Origin: Acidimicrobiaceae bacterium
GTDB lineage: Bacteria > Actinomycetota > Acidimicrobiia > Acidimicrobiales > RAAP-2
Direction: 5' to 3'
Length of the DNA: 64,000 bases
Assembly: GCA_027315315.1 (NCBI GenBank)
Contig: DAHUYG010000002.1
Span: forward strand, 1-64,000
Shown: positions 35,301-44,071 of the stretch, piece by piece
How positions within the stretch are numbered: the stretch's first letter is position 1
Layout of the letters: each line of letters opens with the position of its first letter
Position numbers and translations under genes: made by a program
Notes under the pieces: model-generated
Told to the model about the DNA's origin: nothing
Seen by the model: only the letters and a program-made list of their open reading frames with translations
The model's database searches: none

Positions 35301-38006
35301 ATGCTTTTCGACGGCGTCTCCCACCAGATCCCCGACATCGACCCAGGGGAGACCGACGAGTGGCTCGCCTCCTTCGACGCCGTCGTCGAGTCGCGCGGGC
35401 GGAGCCGCGGCCGGTACCTGCTCATGAAGCTTTTGGAGCGGGCCCGGAGCCTCCAGGTGGGCTTCCCGGCCACCGTGTCCACTCCATATGTCAACACCAT
35501 CCCGGCCGGGGACGAGCCGTGGTTCCCCGGTGACGAGTACATGGAGCGGCGCATCCGCGCCTTCATCCGATGGAACGCCGCAGTCATGGTGACACGCGCC
35601 AACGCGCGGACCGAGGGCATCGGCGGACACCTCTCCACCTACGCCAGCTCTGCTTCGCTCTACGAGGTCGGCTTCAACCACTTCTTCCGGGGCAAGTCCA
35701 GCGGCGCGTGCGGCGACCAGGTGTTCTTCCAGGGCCACGCGTCCCCCGGCATCTACGCCCGAGCCTATGTCGAGGGCCGTATGAGCGAGACCCAGCTCGA
35801 CAACTACCGCCACGAGGTCGGCGGCAACGGGCTGCCCAGCTATCCGCACCCCCGCTCCTTGCCCGACTTCTGGGAATTCCCGACCGTCTCGATGGGCCTC
35901 GGGCCGATCGCGGCCATCTACCAGGCGCACATCAACCGCTACCTGCACCAGCGCGAACTGGTCGACACGAGCGACAGCCGCGTGTGGTGCTTCGTGGGCG
36001 ACGGGGAGATGGACGAGCCCGAGTCGATCGGGGCGCTCGGCGTCGCCGGACGCGAGCACCTCGACAACCTGATCTTCGTCGTGAACTGCAACCTGCAGCG
36101 CCTCGACGGGCCCGTGCGGGGCAACGGGAAGATCATCCAGGAGCTGGAGGCCGTCTTCCGGGGCGCCGGGTGGAACGTGATCAAGGTCATCTGGGGGTCG
36201 CGCTGGGACGAGCTGCTGGCCCGCGACATCGACGGGGTGCTGCTCGACCGGATGAACACGACGGTCGACGGCGAGTTCCAGAAGTACGCGACCGAGTCCG
36301 GGGCCTACATCCGGGAGCACTTCTTCGGACCCGATCCTCGGCTCCGTCGCATGGTCGAGCACCTGAGCGACGACGACCTACGGAACCTCCCCCGCGGCGG
36401 GCACGACTACCGGAAGCTGTACGCCGCCTACAAGCTCGCCACCGAGCAGGACGGGGCGCCGACGGTGATCCTGGCCAAGACCATCAAGGGATGGACGCTC
36501 GGGCCGGAGATCGAGGCCCGCAACGCCACCCACCAGATCAAGAAGATGACCAAGGCGCAGCTGCTCGCGCTGCGCAACCGCCTGTACCTGGCCGAGGAAA
36601 TCCCCGACTCGCTGCTCGAGGCGGACCTTCCCCCCTACTACCGGCCGGCCGAGGGCTCCGAGGCCCACCAGTACCTCATGGCGCGGCGCTCCATCCTGAG
36701 CGGCCCGGTTCCCTCCCGGGTGGTCCGGCCGAGTCGACCGGTGGTCCCCGACCCCAAGGTCTACGCCGATCTCCTGACGGGCTCGGGCGGCCAAGCGGTG
36801 TCAACGACGATGGCCTTCGCCCGTCTGCTGCGCAATCTCGTGCGTGACCCCGAGCTCGGGCCTCGGGTCGTACCCATCGTGGCCGACGAGGCCAGGACCT
36901 TCGGTCTCGAGTCGATCATCGCCGAGTCGAAGATCTACGCACCGGGGGGCCAGCGCTACGTCCCGGTCGACGCCGACCTGCCGCTCCGCTACGCCGAGAG
37001 CACCTCGGGCCAGCTCCTCCAGGAGGGCATCACCGAGGCCGGGGCGCTCGCAAGCTTCATCGCGCTCTCCACGTCGTATGCGACCTGGGCCAAGCCGATG
37101 CTGCCGGTGTACCTCTTCTATTCGATGTTCGGCTTCCAGCGTGTCGGCGATCTCGCATGGGCGCTGGGCGACATGCGCGGCAGAGGGATCCTCGCCGGGT
37201 GCACCGCCGGGCGCACCGCGTTGCAGGGGGAGGGCCTCCAGCACGACGACGGCCAGTCGCCCCTCATCGCCTCGACGAACCCGGCGGCCCGCATCTATGA
37301 CCCGGCCTTCGCGTACGAGCTCGCGGTCATCGTGGAGGAGGCGGTCGCCAAGACGGTCGGGCCCGACCCCGAGGACCGCTTCTTCTACATCACGCTCTAC
37401 AACGAGAACTACCCGATGCCGGGGCTCCCAGAGGGCGCCGAGGGCGACGCCATCAAAGAGGGGATCCTTCGCGGCATCTACCGGTTCAGGACCCGGGACG
37501 AATCCCTCGAGCGTAGGGCGTCGATCTGCTTCTCCGGGACGATGTGGCAGGCGGCGGACGAGGCCCGTGCGCTGCTGGCCGAGCATTGGGGGGTGGCCTG
37601 TGACACGTGGTCGGTGACCTCGTGGTCGGCGCTTCGGACCGACGCGATCACGGCCGAACGCTGGAACCGGCTGCACCCGGGCGCACAGCTCCGCGTGCCA
37701 GTCGTGAGCAGCGAACTCGGCGACGACCAGTGGCCCGTCGTCGCCGTCACCGAGTACATGCGCGCCGTACCCGACCAGGTGGCCCGCTGGGTGCGACGCC
37801 CATTCACCTCGCTCGGCACGGACGGCTTCGGTCGCTCCGACGCGCGACCGGCACTGCGCCGGTACTTCGAGATCGACACCGGCCACCTCGTCGTGGCGGT
37901 GCTCTCGGCGCTCGCGCTCGAAGGCCTGGCGAGCGAGGAGGAGGTGACCGAGGCGATCGAACGCTTCGGGATCTCAGCCGACACCACGCCGCCGTTCGCC
38001 CTCTAG
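35301..38006 (+). CDS. aceE: Pyruvate dehydrogenase E1, homodimeric AceE type
   Basis: Thiamin-diphosphate-dependent E1 of the pyruvate dehydrogenase complex. 901 residues, normal length. ThDP/Mg motif GDGEMDEPES followed by VVNCNLQRLDGPVRGN; N-terminal transketolase domain with EGIGGHLSTYASSASLYEVGF (split here at SSAS); pyrimidine-domain motifs QEGITEAGALASFIA and GEGLQHDDGQSPL. A partner E2 and E3 are encoded at 29.8-32.7 kb on the other strand. No Shine-Dalgarno or TANNNT box is clear upstream of ATG 35301. Confidence 0.98.
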   Translation: MLFDGVSHQIPDIDPGETDEWLASFDAVVESRGRSRGRYLLMKLLERARSLQVGFPATVSTPYVNTIPAGDEPWFPGDEYMERRIRAFIRWNAAVMVTRANARTEGIGGHLSTYASSASLYEVGFNHFFRGKSSGACGDQVFFQGHASPGIYARAYVEGRMSETQLDNYRHEVGGNGLPSYPHPRSLPDFWEFPTVSMGLGPIAAIYQAHINRYLHQRELVDTSDSRVWCFVGDGEMDEPESIGALGVAGREHLDNLIFVVNCNLQRLDGPVRGNGKIIQELEAVFRGAGWNVIKVIWGSRWDELLARDIDGVLLDRMNTTVDGEFQKYATESGAYIREHFFGPDPRLRRMVEHLSDDDLRNLPRGGHDYRKLYAAYKLATEQDGAPTVILAKTIKGWTLGPEIEARNATHQIKKMTKAQLLALRNRLYLAEEIPDSLLEADLPPYYRPAEGSEAHQYLMARRSILSGPVPSRVVRPSRPVVPDPKVYADLLTGSGGQAVSTTMAFARLLRNLVRDPELGPRVVPIVADEARTFGLESIIAESKIYAPGGQRYVPVDADLPLRYAESTSGQLLQEGITEAGALASFIALSTSYATWAKPMLPVYLFYSMFGFQRVGDLAWALGDMRGRGILAGCTAGRTALQGEGLQHDDGQSPLIASTNPAARIYDPAFAYELAVIVEEAVAKTVGPDPEDRFFYITLYNENYPMPGLPEGAEGDAIKEGILRGIYRFRTRDESLERRASICFSGTMWQAADEARALLAEHWGVACDTWSVTSWSALRTDAITAERWNRLHPGAQLRVPVVSSELGDDQWPVVAVTEYMRAVPDQVARWVRRPFTSLGTDGFGRSDARPALRRYFEIDTGHLVVAVLSALALEGLASEEEVTEAIERFGISADTTPPFAL

Positions 38007-38044
38007 GCGCTCTCGACCCGCAGGACGAGGCCTGCTGAATGGGA

Positions 38045-38061
38045 CTTCGTAGATCACGAAG
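38045..38061. terminator. Hairpin between convergent aceE and MFS genes
   Basis: CTTCGT-agatc-ACGAAG, a perfect six-base-pair stem with a five-base loop, midway in the 56-base gap between two convergent genes. Position suggests a bidirectional terminator; no T-run flanks it. Confidence 0.35.
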
Positions 38062-38062
38062 C

Positions 38063-39844
38063 TCACGCCGCTTCGCTACCGCGCATTGCGCTCAGTTCAG
38101 CCTGCACTCGCTTCTCGTACGCCTCGATGTCCCGGCGGGCCTGCGACGGGCGCCACCGGCCCCGGATCGAGAAGACCACCACGAACAAGAAGACCATCTC
38201 GCCGCCGGCGTCGACCCACCACCAGCGTTGCCACTGGCCAGGTGCGGCGTTCTTCGCCGAGATGAGCCCGGTCAAGGTCCCGTAGAGCGTCGAGAGCTGT
38301 GGCGAGTTCTTCGCCAGGTTCGCCGTGAGCGATGTCGGCACGGGCTTGTCGGCACTGTAGAGCCCCACCGCCTTCCCGAAGTCGATCAGCCCGGTGAGCT
38401 GTGGAGCCAGACTCGCGGGCACCGGTTGGTGATTGAGGAACAATGCGAACGCCTTTCCTGGCGGACCGATGGCCTTCAGCTGGCCGATATAGGAGGCCGG
38501 CGGGGTCTCGTGACGGGACAGGTAGGTGTTGCCCTGCTGGAGCAGGGCCGCCTGGGTCGCGGCCGGGGCGTCCTGGACGAGGGGCGTCACGCTCGTGACC
38601 ACATGGGGAACCGCCAGCGTGGCCAGGGCCACCACGACGCGCAAGATCCAGCCCCATACGGCGAGGCCGGTCGCAGTCAACGCAGGATTCTTCGCCTCGA
38701 TCGCCTCGGTGTACTGAGCCATCCAAGGCGCATAGGCCACACCCAAGAACACGAAGAGGACGCTCACCATCACGACGAGGTCGTAGTAGGTGATCTGCGC
38801 GTTCTTGGCTTCCCAGACGAAGACGAGCGTCATGGCGAGCGTCCCGAGGGTGCCGACCACCATGAACGGCTTGCGCACTCGCATCCAGTCCGAGAGCAGC
38901 CCGGCAACCACGAGAGCCCCGCAGTTGAACGCCCATCCCCAGGTGTTGATGCCGTTGGCCTGGGCCGTTGTCATGTTGTAGGTGGTCACGAAGTAGATCG
39001 TGAAGAAACCAACTGCGGCGTAGTAGATGAGCAAGAACAGGCTGATACCGAGCGCCGAGAGCGCCAGATCCCAACGCAACATCTGGCGCACTGGATGCGT
39101 GAGCATCCGCTCGACCTGCAGGCCGCGGGCCTTCGCTTCGACGAGGATCCGGTCACGAACGCTGACCATCTTCTGGTCACGGATTTCGGGCGACAGCTCC
39201 CGCAAGAAGACGAGCGAGATGGCGAACATGGCAAGGCCGGTGATACCGGCGATGATGAACTGGTCCTGCCAGGGATGCAGGTGGCTCAGCGTGTGGTTGG
39301 CGACGATGCTGACGATGAGACTGCCCGCCACCGGTCCGAGGGTCCAAAAGCCCATGGCACCGGCTCGGCCCATCTGTGGGGAAAAGTCCCTCACGAGCGC
39401 GGGCGACGCGACGAGGATCACGCCCTCGACCATTCCGATCGCGATCACCGCGATCGCGTACCAGAGCTGTGAAGCTGCGTGTGGCACACCGAAGAGCGTG
39501 ATCAGCGCCACCACGAGCTGGCCCCAGATCACGAGGTTGGCGCGACCGATCTTGTCGGAAAGGCCCCCGAGCCACGTCGAGACCGCACCGAAAGCCGAAC
39601 CCACGACAAGCAAGTTCAGGTAATAGAGGAACGACATCTTGAAGTGCGACAGGATGAGCGGCGAAACCCCACCCGGTGCATAGGCCTCGTAGTACAAGAC
39701 GATGGTGGCGAGCACCACGATCGTCAGGTAGCCCAATCTGGCTCGCGTGGAGGGATAGCCCGACAGCTCACGCCGCCAGAGGAGGGAGGCCCCGCGACGG
39801 CTGCTAATGGGAGGGGAGGGACTGGGTAAGGCGCTCACGGTCAT
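38063..39844 (-). CDS. MFS transporter with a large C-terminal extracytoplasmic loop
   Basis: 593 residues, about 12 membrane helices. The loop 2-3 motif GGLSDKIGRANLVIWG is the MFS signature (G-x-L-D-K-x-G-R type), and the loop between halves is long and charged (EIRDQKMVSVRDRILVEA, split). Unusual: about 115 residues (roughly 420-535) predicted outside the membrane between the last two helices, with no Cys. ATG 39844 with GGGAGGG about ten bases upstream, a strong ribosome-binding site. GC content is visibly below neighbouring genes (one 60-base line counts to 53 percent, versus 75 percent in aceE). Substrate unknown; nearest resemblance is to metabolite:H+ symporters. Confidence 0.9.
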   Translation of the reverse strand: MTVSALPSPSPPISSRRGASLLWRRELSGYPSTRARLGYLTIVVLATIVLYYEAYAPGGVSPLILSHFKMSFLYYLNLLVVGSAFGAVSTWLGGLSDKIGRANLVIWGQLVVALITLFGVPHAASQLWYAIAVIAIGMVEGVILVASPALVRDFSPQMGRAGAMGFWTLGPVAGSLIVSIVANHTLSHLHPWQDQFIIAGITGLAMFAISLVFLRELSPEIRDQKMVSVRDRILVEAKARGLQVERMLTHPVRQMLRWDLALSALGISLFLLIYYAAVGFFTIYFVTTYNMTTAQANGINTWGWAFNCGALVVAGLLSDWMRVRKPFMVVGTLGTLAMTLVFVWEAKNAQITYYDLVVMVSVLFVFLGVAYAPWMAQYTEAIEAKNPALTATGLAVWGWILRVVVALATLAVPHVVTSVTPLVQDAPAATQAALLQQGNTYLSRHETPPASYIGQLKAIGPPGKAFALFLNHQPVPASLAPQLTGLIDFGKAVGLYSADKPVPTSLTANLAKNSPQLSTLYGTLTGLISAKNAAPGQWQRWWWVDAGGEMVFLFVVVFSIRGRWRPSQARRDIEAYEKRVQAELSAMRGSEAA

Positions 39845-40263
39845 GGTCCGAGACCCTCCCTTCGCGCCCACGCCCTTCCACCTGCCTCCAGGCGGCGGGG
39901 AGCGCAAGGTCCACGATCGTGCGTTGACGAGCCTGCGGCCAGAGGAAAAAGTCCCAAATCTCTGCCGGTGACCGACCCGCGCCGCGTGCGAACGTGGCGC
40001 CGCCGGCAACCCTCGGAGCGTCGCTCTTCGAGCCTTGAGCGGCGGCCACACGAGCGGAAAGACGCTACCAGAAGGGCAACGGTGAGGGCTGCAAGGCAGG
40101 TGGGAAGCGAAACCGGAACCGGAGGCGTGCGAGAAGAAGGCTCCTCTGCAACAACCATGGGGCCGTCGAGCGTGATGCGAACGATGTTGCCTCGTCCCGC
40201 TCGGCCCATCTCGGGTCCCACCTCTCGCTCAGAGGCTCAGAGGCGGCCCACCAGACACATCAG
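39845..40263. other. Intergenic region, no gene seen
   Basis: 419 bases upstream of the MFS gene and downstream of the peptidase remnant, of lower GC than the flanks. No frame has codon usage or similarity to support a protein. A short direct repeat (agaggctc twice near 40230-40245) is the only structure noticed. Confidence 0.5.
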
Positions 40264-41850
40264 TCAGGGCGTCGGCGCCTCGGCGCGCAGCTCGGCCGCC
40301 GTTGTCATCCGCGTCGAATCGACGATGCGGATGACTGCCCTCGTTAGGGGAATCAAGCTTGCCCGGTCGATCTTGTCAAGGGTGTCAGCCGAATCGAACA
40401 AGTACCAAGGTGCCGAGAGGAACTGCGCGATGGGAATGCCCTCCGTGTAGTACAAACCGCCATCGGTCGGCGGTGCGGTCCCCAGGGCGTCCGGCGCGCA
40501 GAGCATCGACCGCGTCAGCTTCTCCTCGGTGAGAGCGGTGCTCACGGCCTGTTCGAGGGAGGCGTGCCGGCTCGTAAAGAACCAACGAGGACGTTCTGGT
40601 GGATCGGCACGATGGACCCATCGGACTCCGTCCTCGTGTCGAGCGCCACGTGCTCGAGATGGACCTCGAGCACGAAGCTTGAGAACTCTTTGCGATGAGC
40701 TTTGATGTATGCGTAGATGCCTGCCCCGCCGGCCATGTGGCCCGCATGGAGGATGAACCGGAGACGATGCGGGCGTTCGCTTGCGGGTCGCCTTGACCAG
40801 TAGCGCGCCTGAGCGAGCACGAGAGAGGTGCCACTCGCATCCTCAACGGCCGAATCCCATGGGCCATCGTGGTGCGATCCGATCATGACGATCTCCTCGT
40901 CACGCCCAGGAAGGTCGCCCACGATGTTGTAGGAGGGGTGGCTCGTTGCCCGTGAATCTACGCTGAGACGCACCCGAACTGGGCCGGACGCGAACAGTTC
41001 GCTAAGCCATGTCCCGTCGCTTTGAGAGACGTAGACGCGCCGGGGATCTTCGCCTGGATGATCGCGTACGGGACGTAGTAGTGGTAGGTGTTCCCTGGGT
41101 CGAGAACCGATCCGATGAAGGCGGCGGCCCCTGCGCTCTGCGTGGGCTCCATGACATTTTGGACCTGGATGCAAAGGGAAGCGTCTGCGTTCCATATTCG
41201 AGAGAGCGCTCGGCGTCGTCGATGATTCGACCGGCCATATCCTTCGGGACGCTGCCGCTCCGAGCCATGAAAGCAGCCGGCAGTGTGATCATTTCCACGG
41301 AGAAGAGCGCCGCTTTCCCGGCTACCGCACCTGGATCCCTCTTGTCGAAGGCCACGAGTTCCAGCTCGAGACTCTTCGCCGATGTCGCGTAAGGGACAGG
41401 TGAATGGGCGAGCTCCCGAGTCTCGCCATTGGACGTCTCCACCATGAGCGATGAGGTTCCTTCCTCCCACTTGAGTACCGGCGCCGGCTCCCGGTGGACG
41501 TCTTCAAGACCCATCTCTCGAAAGCGAGCCTCGATCCAGTCCTCAACCCACACATCGGCTGCGTAGCCGGGGCGCCGGACGCCATGGCGAACGATCTCGG
41601 CGATCCACGAGAACACCAAGTCCTCGCTCGGTAGGTCGGTGACGTGGATGCCGGCGGACTCCGGCGAAATCGCCACGTCGGTTGCAATTGATGGAGCGTT
41701 CGACGTCCGGCCGGTGCGTGGCGAGCTTCGGGCGAGAAACGTCGCTGCAGTTGCCCCCCGACTGCAAGAAACTCCCTTCGGCTCCAGGCTTGCTCCAAGG
41801 TCGGCCTTCCAGATCCTCGCACCAGCTCCGGGCAACTGACGCTTCTGCAC
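40264..41850 (-). pseudogene. M28-family peptidase remnant with three frameshifts
   Basis: Pieces of one zinc aminopeptidase-like protein appear in order in successive frames. Segment 1, about 41850-41180, includes DLVFSWIAEIVRHG and MITLPAAFMARSG; segment 2, about 41180-41045, IQVQNVMEPTQSAGAAAFIG and YAIIQAKIPG; segment 3, about 41045-40600, VYVSQSDGTWLSELF, the metal-site-like MIGSHHDGPWD and VEDASGTS; segment 4, about 40600-40264, PRWFFTSRHASLEQAVSTAL to the stop. Shifts lie near 41180, 41040 and 40600. The usual catalytic EE pair is replaced around FILHAGHMAGGAG, so activity may have been lost before the frameshifts. GC about 60 percent. N-terminal boundary uncertain. Confidence 0.82.
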
Positions 41851-42090
41851 CGCCGCGAACTTGGTGGGCAGTATAGAAACACCCAGGAAATTCGCATCTC
41901 CGATCGGACAAACGCAGGAACGAACAAACGGTGGTCAGGCGTCCTCGCACGAGGTGCCCGCCTGACCAGCGGGCTCGTTGGGTGCCAGGCCACGCGGACC
42001 AGATCACCGTGTTCATGACCGGGACCCATTCCGCTGTGCGTCGGGCACACTGTTCGAATCGCCGCACTCGAAACGGGGTTCGCCGACAGT

Positions 42091-42096
42091 TAGTGT
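42091..42096 (+). promoter_or_regulatory. -10 box TAGTGT of the HhH-GPD glycosylase gene
   Basis: TAGTGT ends nine bases before ATG 42106; no Shine-Dalgarno. Confidence 0.4.
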
Positions 42097-42105
42097 CGGT
42101 CGCCG

Positions 42106-42675
42106 ATGCTCTGTCTCGCCCAGGAACCAAACGCCGACAAACTCCTCACGGAGAGTCCCCTCGCGCTGCTCATCGGGATGGTCCTGGATCAGCAGATCCC
42201 CCTCGAATGGGCGTTCCGCGGACCCCGCGAGCTGAGCGAACGCCTCGGCCGACCGCTCGACGCGTCCGTCCTGGCCGCCATGGACCCCGACGAGCTCACG
42301 ACCTACTTCGCCCGCAAGCCCTCCTTGCATCGCTACCCGGCCTCCATGGCCAAGAGGGTGCAGGCGCTTGCGACCGACATCGTTGAGCACTATGACGGCG
42401 ATCCGGCCAACGTCTGGCGTGACGTCGCGACCGGCAAGGAGCTACTGGCCCGGGTGAAGGCATTGCCGGGCTTCGGCGAGCAGAAGGCCCGGATCTTCGT
42501 GGCGCTGCTGGCCAAGCAGCTCGGGGTGCGCCCGGAGGGCTGGGAGCAGGCGTCGGCACCATTCGGCGAGCCGGGGTCCTTCCGTTCCGTGGCCGACATC
42601 GTCGACGAGGCGAGCCTCAACAAGGTGCGCGAATACAAAAGGTCGATGAAGGCGGCCGCCAAGTCGGCCGGATGA
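42106..42675 (+). CDS. HhH-GPD-type base excision repair protein
   Basis: 189-residue actinobacterial HhH-GPD family DNA glycosylase. Recognisable features: LIGMVLDQQIPLEWAFRGP near the N-terminus and the helix-hairpin-helix ARVKALPGFGEQKARIFVALLAKQLGV, after which the catalytic Asp of classical members is not obvious (GVRPEGWEQA follows). No 4Fe-4S Cys cluster. Substrate lesion unknown. The 255 bases upstream hold only the -10 box. ThiE starts within its stop (ATGA), so the two are co-transcribed. Confidence 0.9.
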   Translation: MLCLAQEPNADKLLTESPLALLIGMVLDQQIPLEWAFRGPRELSERLGRPLDASVLAAMDPDELTTYFARKPSLHRYPASMAKRVQALATDIVEHYDGDPANVWRDVATGKELLARVKALPGFGEQKARIFVALLAKQLGVRPEGWEQASAPFGEPGSFRSVADIVDEASLNKVREYKRSMKAAAKSAG

Positions 42676-43304
42676 ACTTCGGACTCGAAGGGCGCCGCCT
42701 CTACCTCTGCACGCCCGACCGTGCCGACCTCGCGCAATTCCTCGAGGCGGTCATCACCGGTGGCGTGGACATCGTCCAGCTACGCGACAAGGAACTCGAA
42801 GCGAAGCCTCTCCTCGAGCGGGCCCGCGTCGTCCGTGAGGTGTGCTCGGCCCACGGCGTGCCGTTCATCTTGAACGACCGCCCCGACCTCGCGCTCGAGG
42901 CCGGGGCGGACGGGGTGCATCTCGGACGCGACGACGCGCCGTGCTCGCTCGCCCGGCGCTTGCTCGGCCCCGGGGCCATCATCGGCCACTCGACGCACTC
43001 GGTCGCCGACCTCGAAGACGCCTTGGCCCTGCCGGTCGACTATCTCTCGGCCGGCCCGGTCGTGCCGACCCCGACCAAGCCCGGACGACCCGGCACCGGC
43101 GTCGACTATCTCTCGACGGCCGTGGCGCGCTCGCCCTGGCCGGTCTACGTGACGGGCGGGGTCACCCCCGACGCCATCGCCGGACTGGCAGCGGCCGGCG
43201 CCCGCCATTTCGTCGTCGTCCGGTGGCTCACCGGGTCGTCGGACCCGGCCGGCGCGGCCCGCGCACTGCGGCTCGCAATCGACCGCGTCGTGGGTCAGGA
43301 CTGA
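42672..43304 (+). CDS. thiE: Thiamine-phosphate synthase ThiE
   Basis: Couples HMP-diphosphate and thiazole phosphate to thiamine phosphate. 210 residues, TIM barrel. Motifs: VQLRDKELEAK, FILNDRPDLALEAGADGVHLG with catalytic/metal Asp residues, IIGHSTHS, GPVVPTPTKPGRPGTG and VTGGVTPD. ATG overlaps the glycosylase stop by four bases. No TPP riboswitch is seen, consistent with its position as second gene. The 3' end overlaps the convergent hydrolase-like gene by ten bases. Confidence 0.96.
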   Translation: MNFGLEGRRLYLCTPDRADLAQFLEAVITGGVDIVQLRDKELEAKPLLERARVVREVCSAHGVPFILNDRPDLALEAGADGVHLGRDDAPCSLARRLLGPGAIIGHSTHSVADLEDALALPVDYLSAGPVVPTPTKPGRPGTGVDYLSTAVARSPWPVYVTGGVTPDAIAGLAAAGARHFVVVRWLTGSSDPAGAARALRLAIDRVVGQD

Positions 43305-44038
43305 CGTTCGAGCCAGCCGACCAGAGTCGCGATTGCCCGGGGGTCGGCCCGCAGCCAGTGCCCGGCGCCGAGCACCATCCGCAGCTCGGCCCCCGAGCCG
43401 GCGGCTCGGACGAGCTCGGCTGCGCTCTGGCTCGCCACCACGTCATCCGTCGAGCCGTGCACGACCAGGACCGGCCGGCCCCCCATCCGGGCGGCGCTGG
43501 TCGCCGGCTCGAGCAGACCAAGCTCACCGGCCCAGGCGGTCACGTCCTCGGGGTATCCCGGCTCGAGGAGCCCGAGCGCCCGGCAGTGTTCGGCCAGGCC
43601 CCCCGGGTCGGCCGCCCAAAGGGCGAGCACCCCAGGCGCGGCGAAGCAGGCGACGCCGCGGACTCGGGGGTCCGATGCGCCGAGCGCGAGCGCCACTGCG
43701 CCGCCCAACCCGAAGCCGGCGGCGCGTAGCCCCGGGCGGGCGCCCAGCTCGGTTTCGACCAGGGCCCTTGCGTCCTCGAGCCAGCCCGCTGGCGAGAAGC
43801 TCCCGGCCGACCCGCCGAGACCTCGGAACATGCCGGCAACCACCCGCCAGCCCGACTCCTGGGCCACCCGGTCGGCGACCGCCTCGTAGGGGCGTGCGAC
43901 GTCGCCCCGGGCGCGCTCGACCGTCGGGAGCTCGGGGCACAGGAGGAGCAGCGGCTGGATGCCCTCGCGGGACCCGCCGGACGCGTAGAAGCGCAACTTG
44001 CCAGCGGGACCGTCGGTCTCGGACCAGAGCCCGCTCAC
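43295..44038 (-). CDS. Alpha/beta-hydrolase-fold protein lacking the nucleophile Ser
   Basis: 247 residues with the alpha/beta hydrolase layout: FRGLGGSAGSFSP oxyanion-type loop, nucleophile elbow, Asp in VVHGSTDDVV and His in LGAGHWLRAD. The elbow reads GFGLGG, where active relatives have G-x-S-x-G; Ser is Gly. It may be non-hydrolytic or use another residue. GTG 44038, 33 bases after the acyl-CoA dehydrogenase stop on the same strand, so probably an operon. Function unknown. Confidence 0.85.
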   Translation of the reverse strand: MSGLWSETDGPAGKLRFYASGGSREGIQPLLLLCPELPTVERARGDVARPYEAVADRVAQESGWRVVAGMFRGLGGSAGSFSPAGWLEDARALVETELGARPGLRAAGFGLGGAVALALGASDPRVRGVACFAAPGVLALWAADPGGLAEHCRALGLLEPGYPEDVTAWAGELGLLEPATSAARMGGRPVLVVHGSTDDVVASQSAAELVRAAGSGAELRMVLGAGHWLRADPRAIATLVGWLERQS

Positions 44039-44071
44039 GTCACCTCGACGCGGGGGCGGTGTTCTGGTGGG

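Noticed and set aside
39845-40263. Small genes between the MFS transporter and the peptidase remnant
   Set aside because: Open frames here lack codon bias, start signals and recognisable sequence.
42045-42070. tRNA-like T-arm (ttcgaat)
   Set aside because: The flanking five bases do not pair, and no anticodon or acceptor stem is found on either strand.
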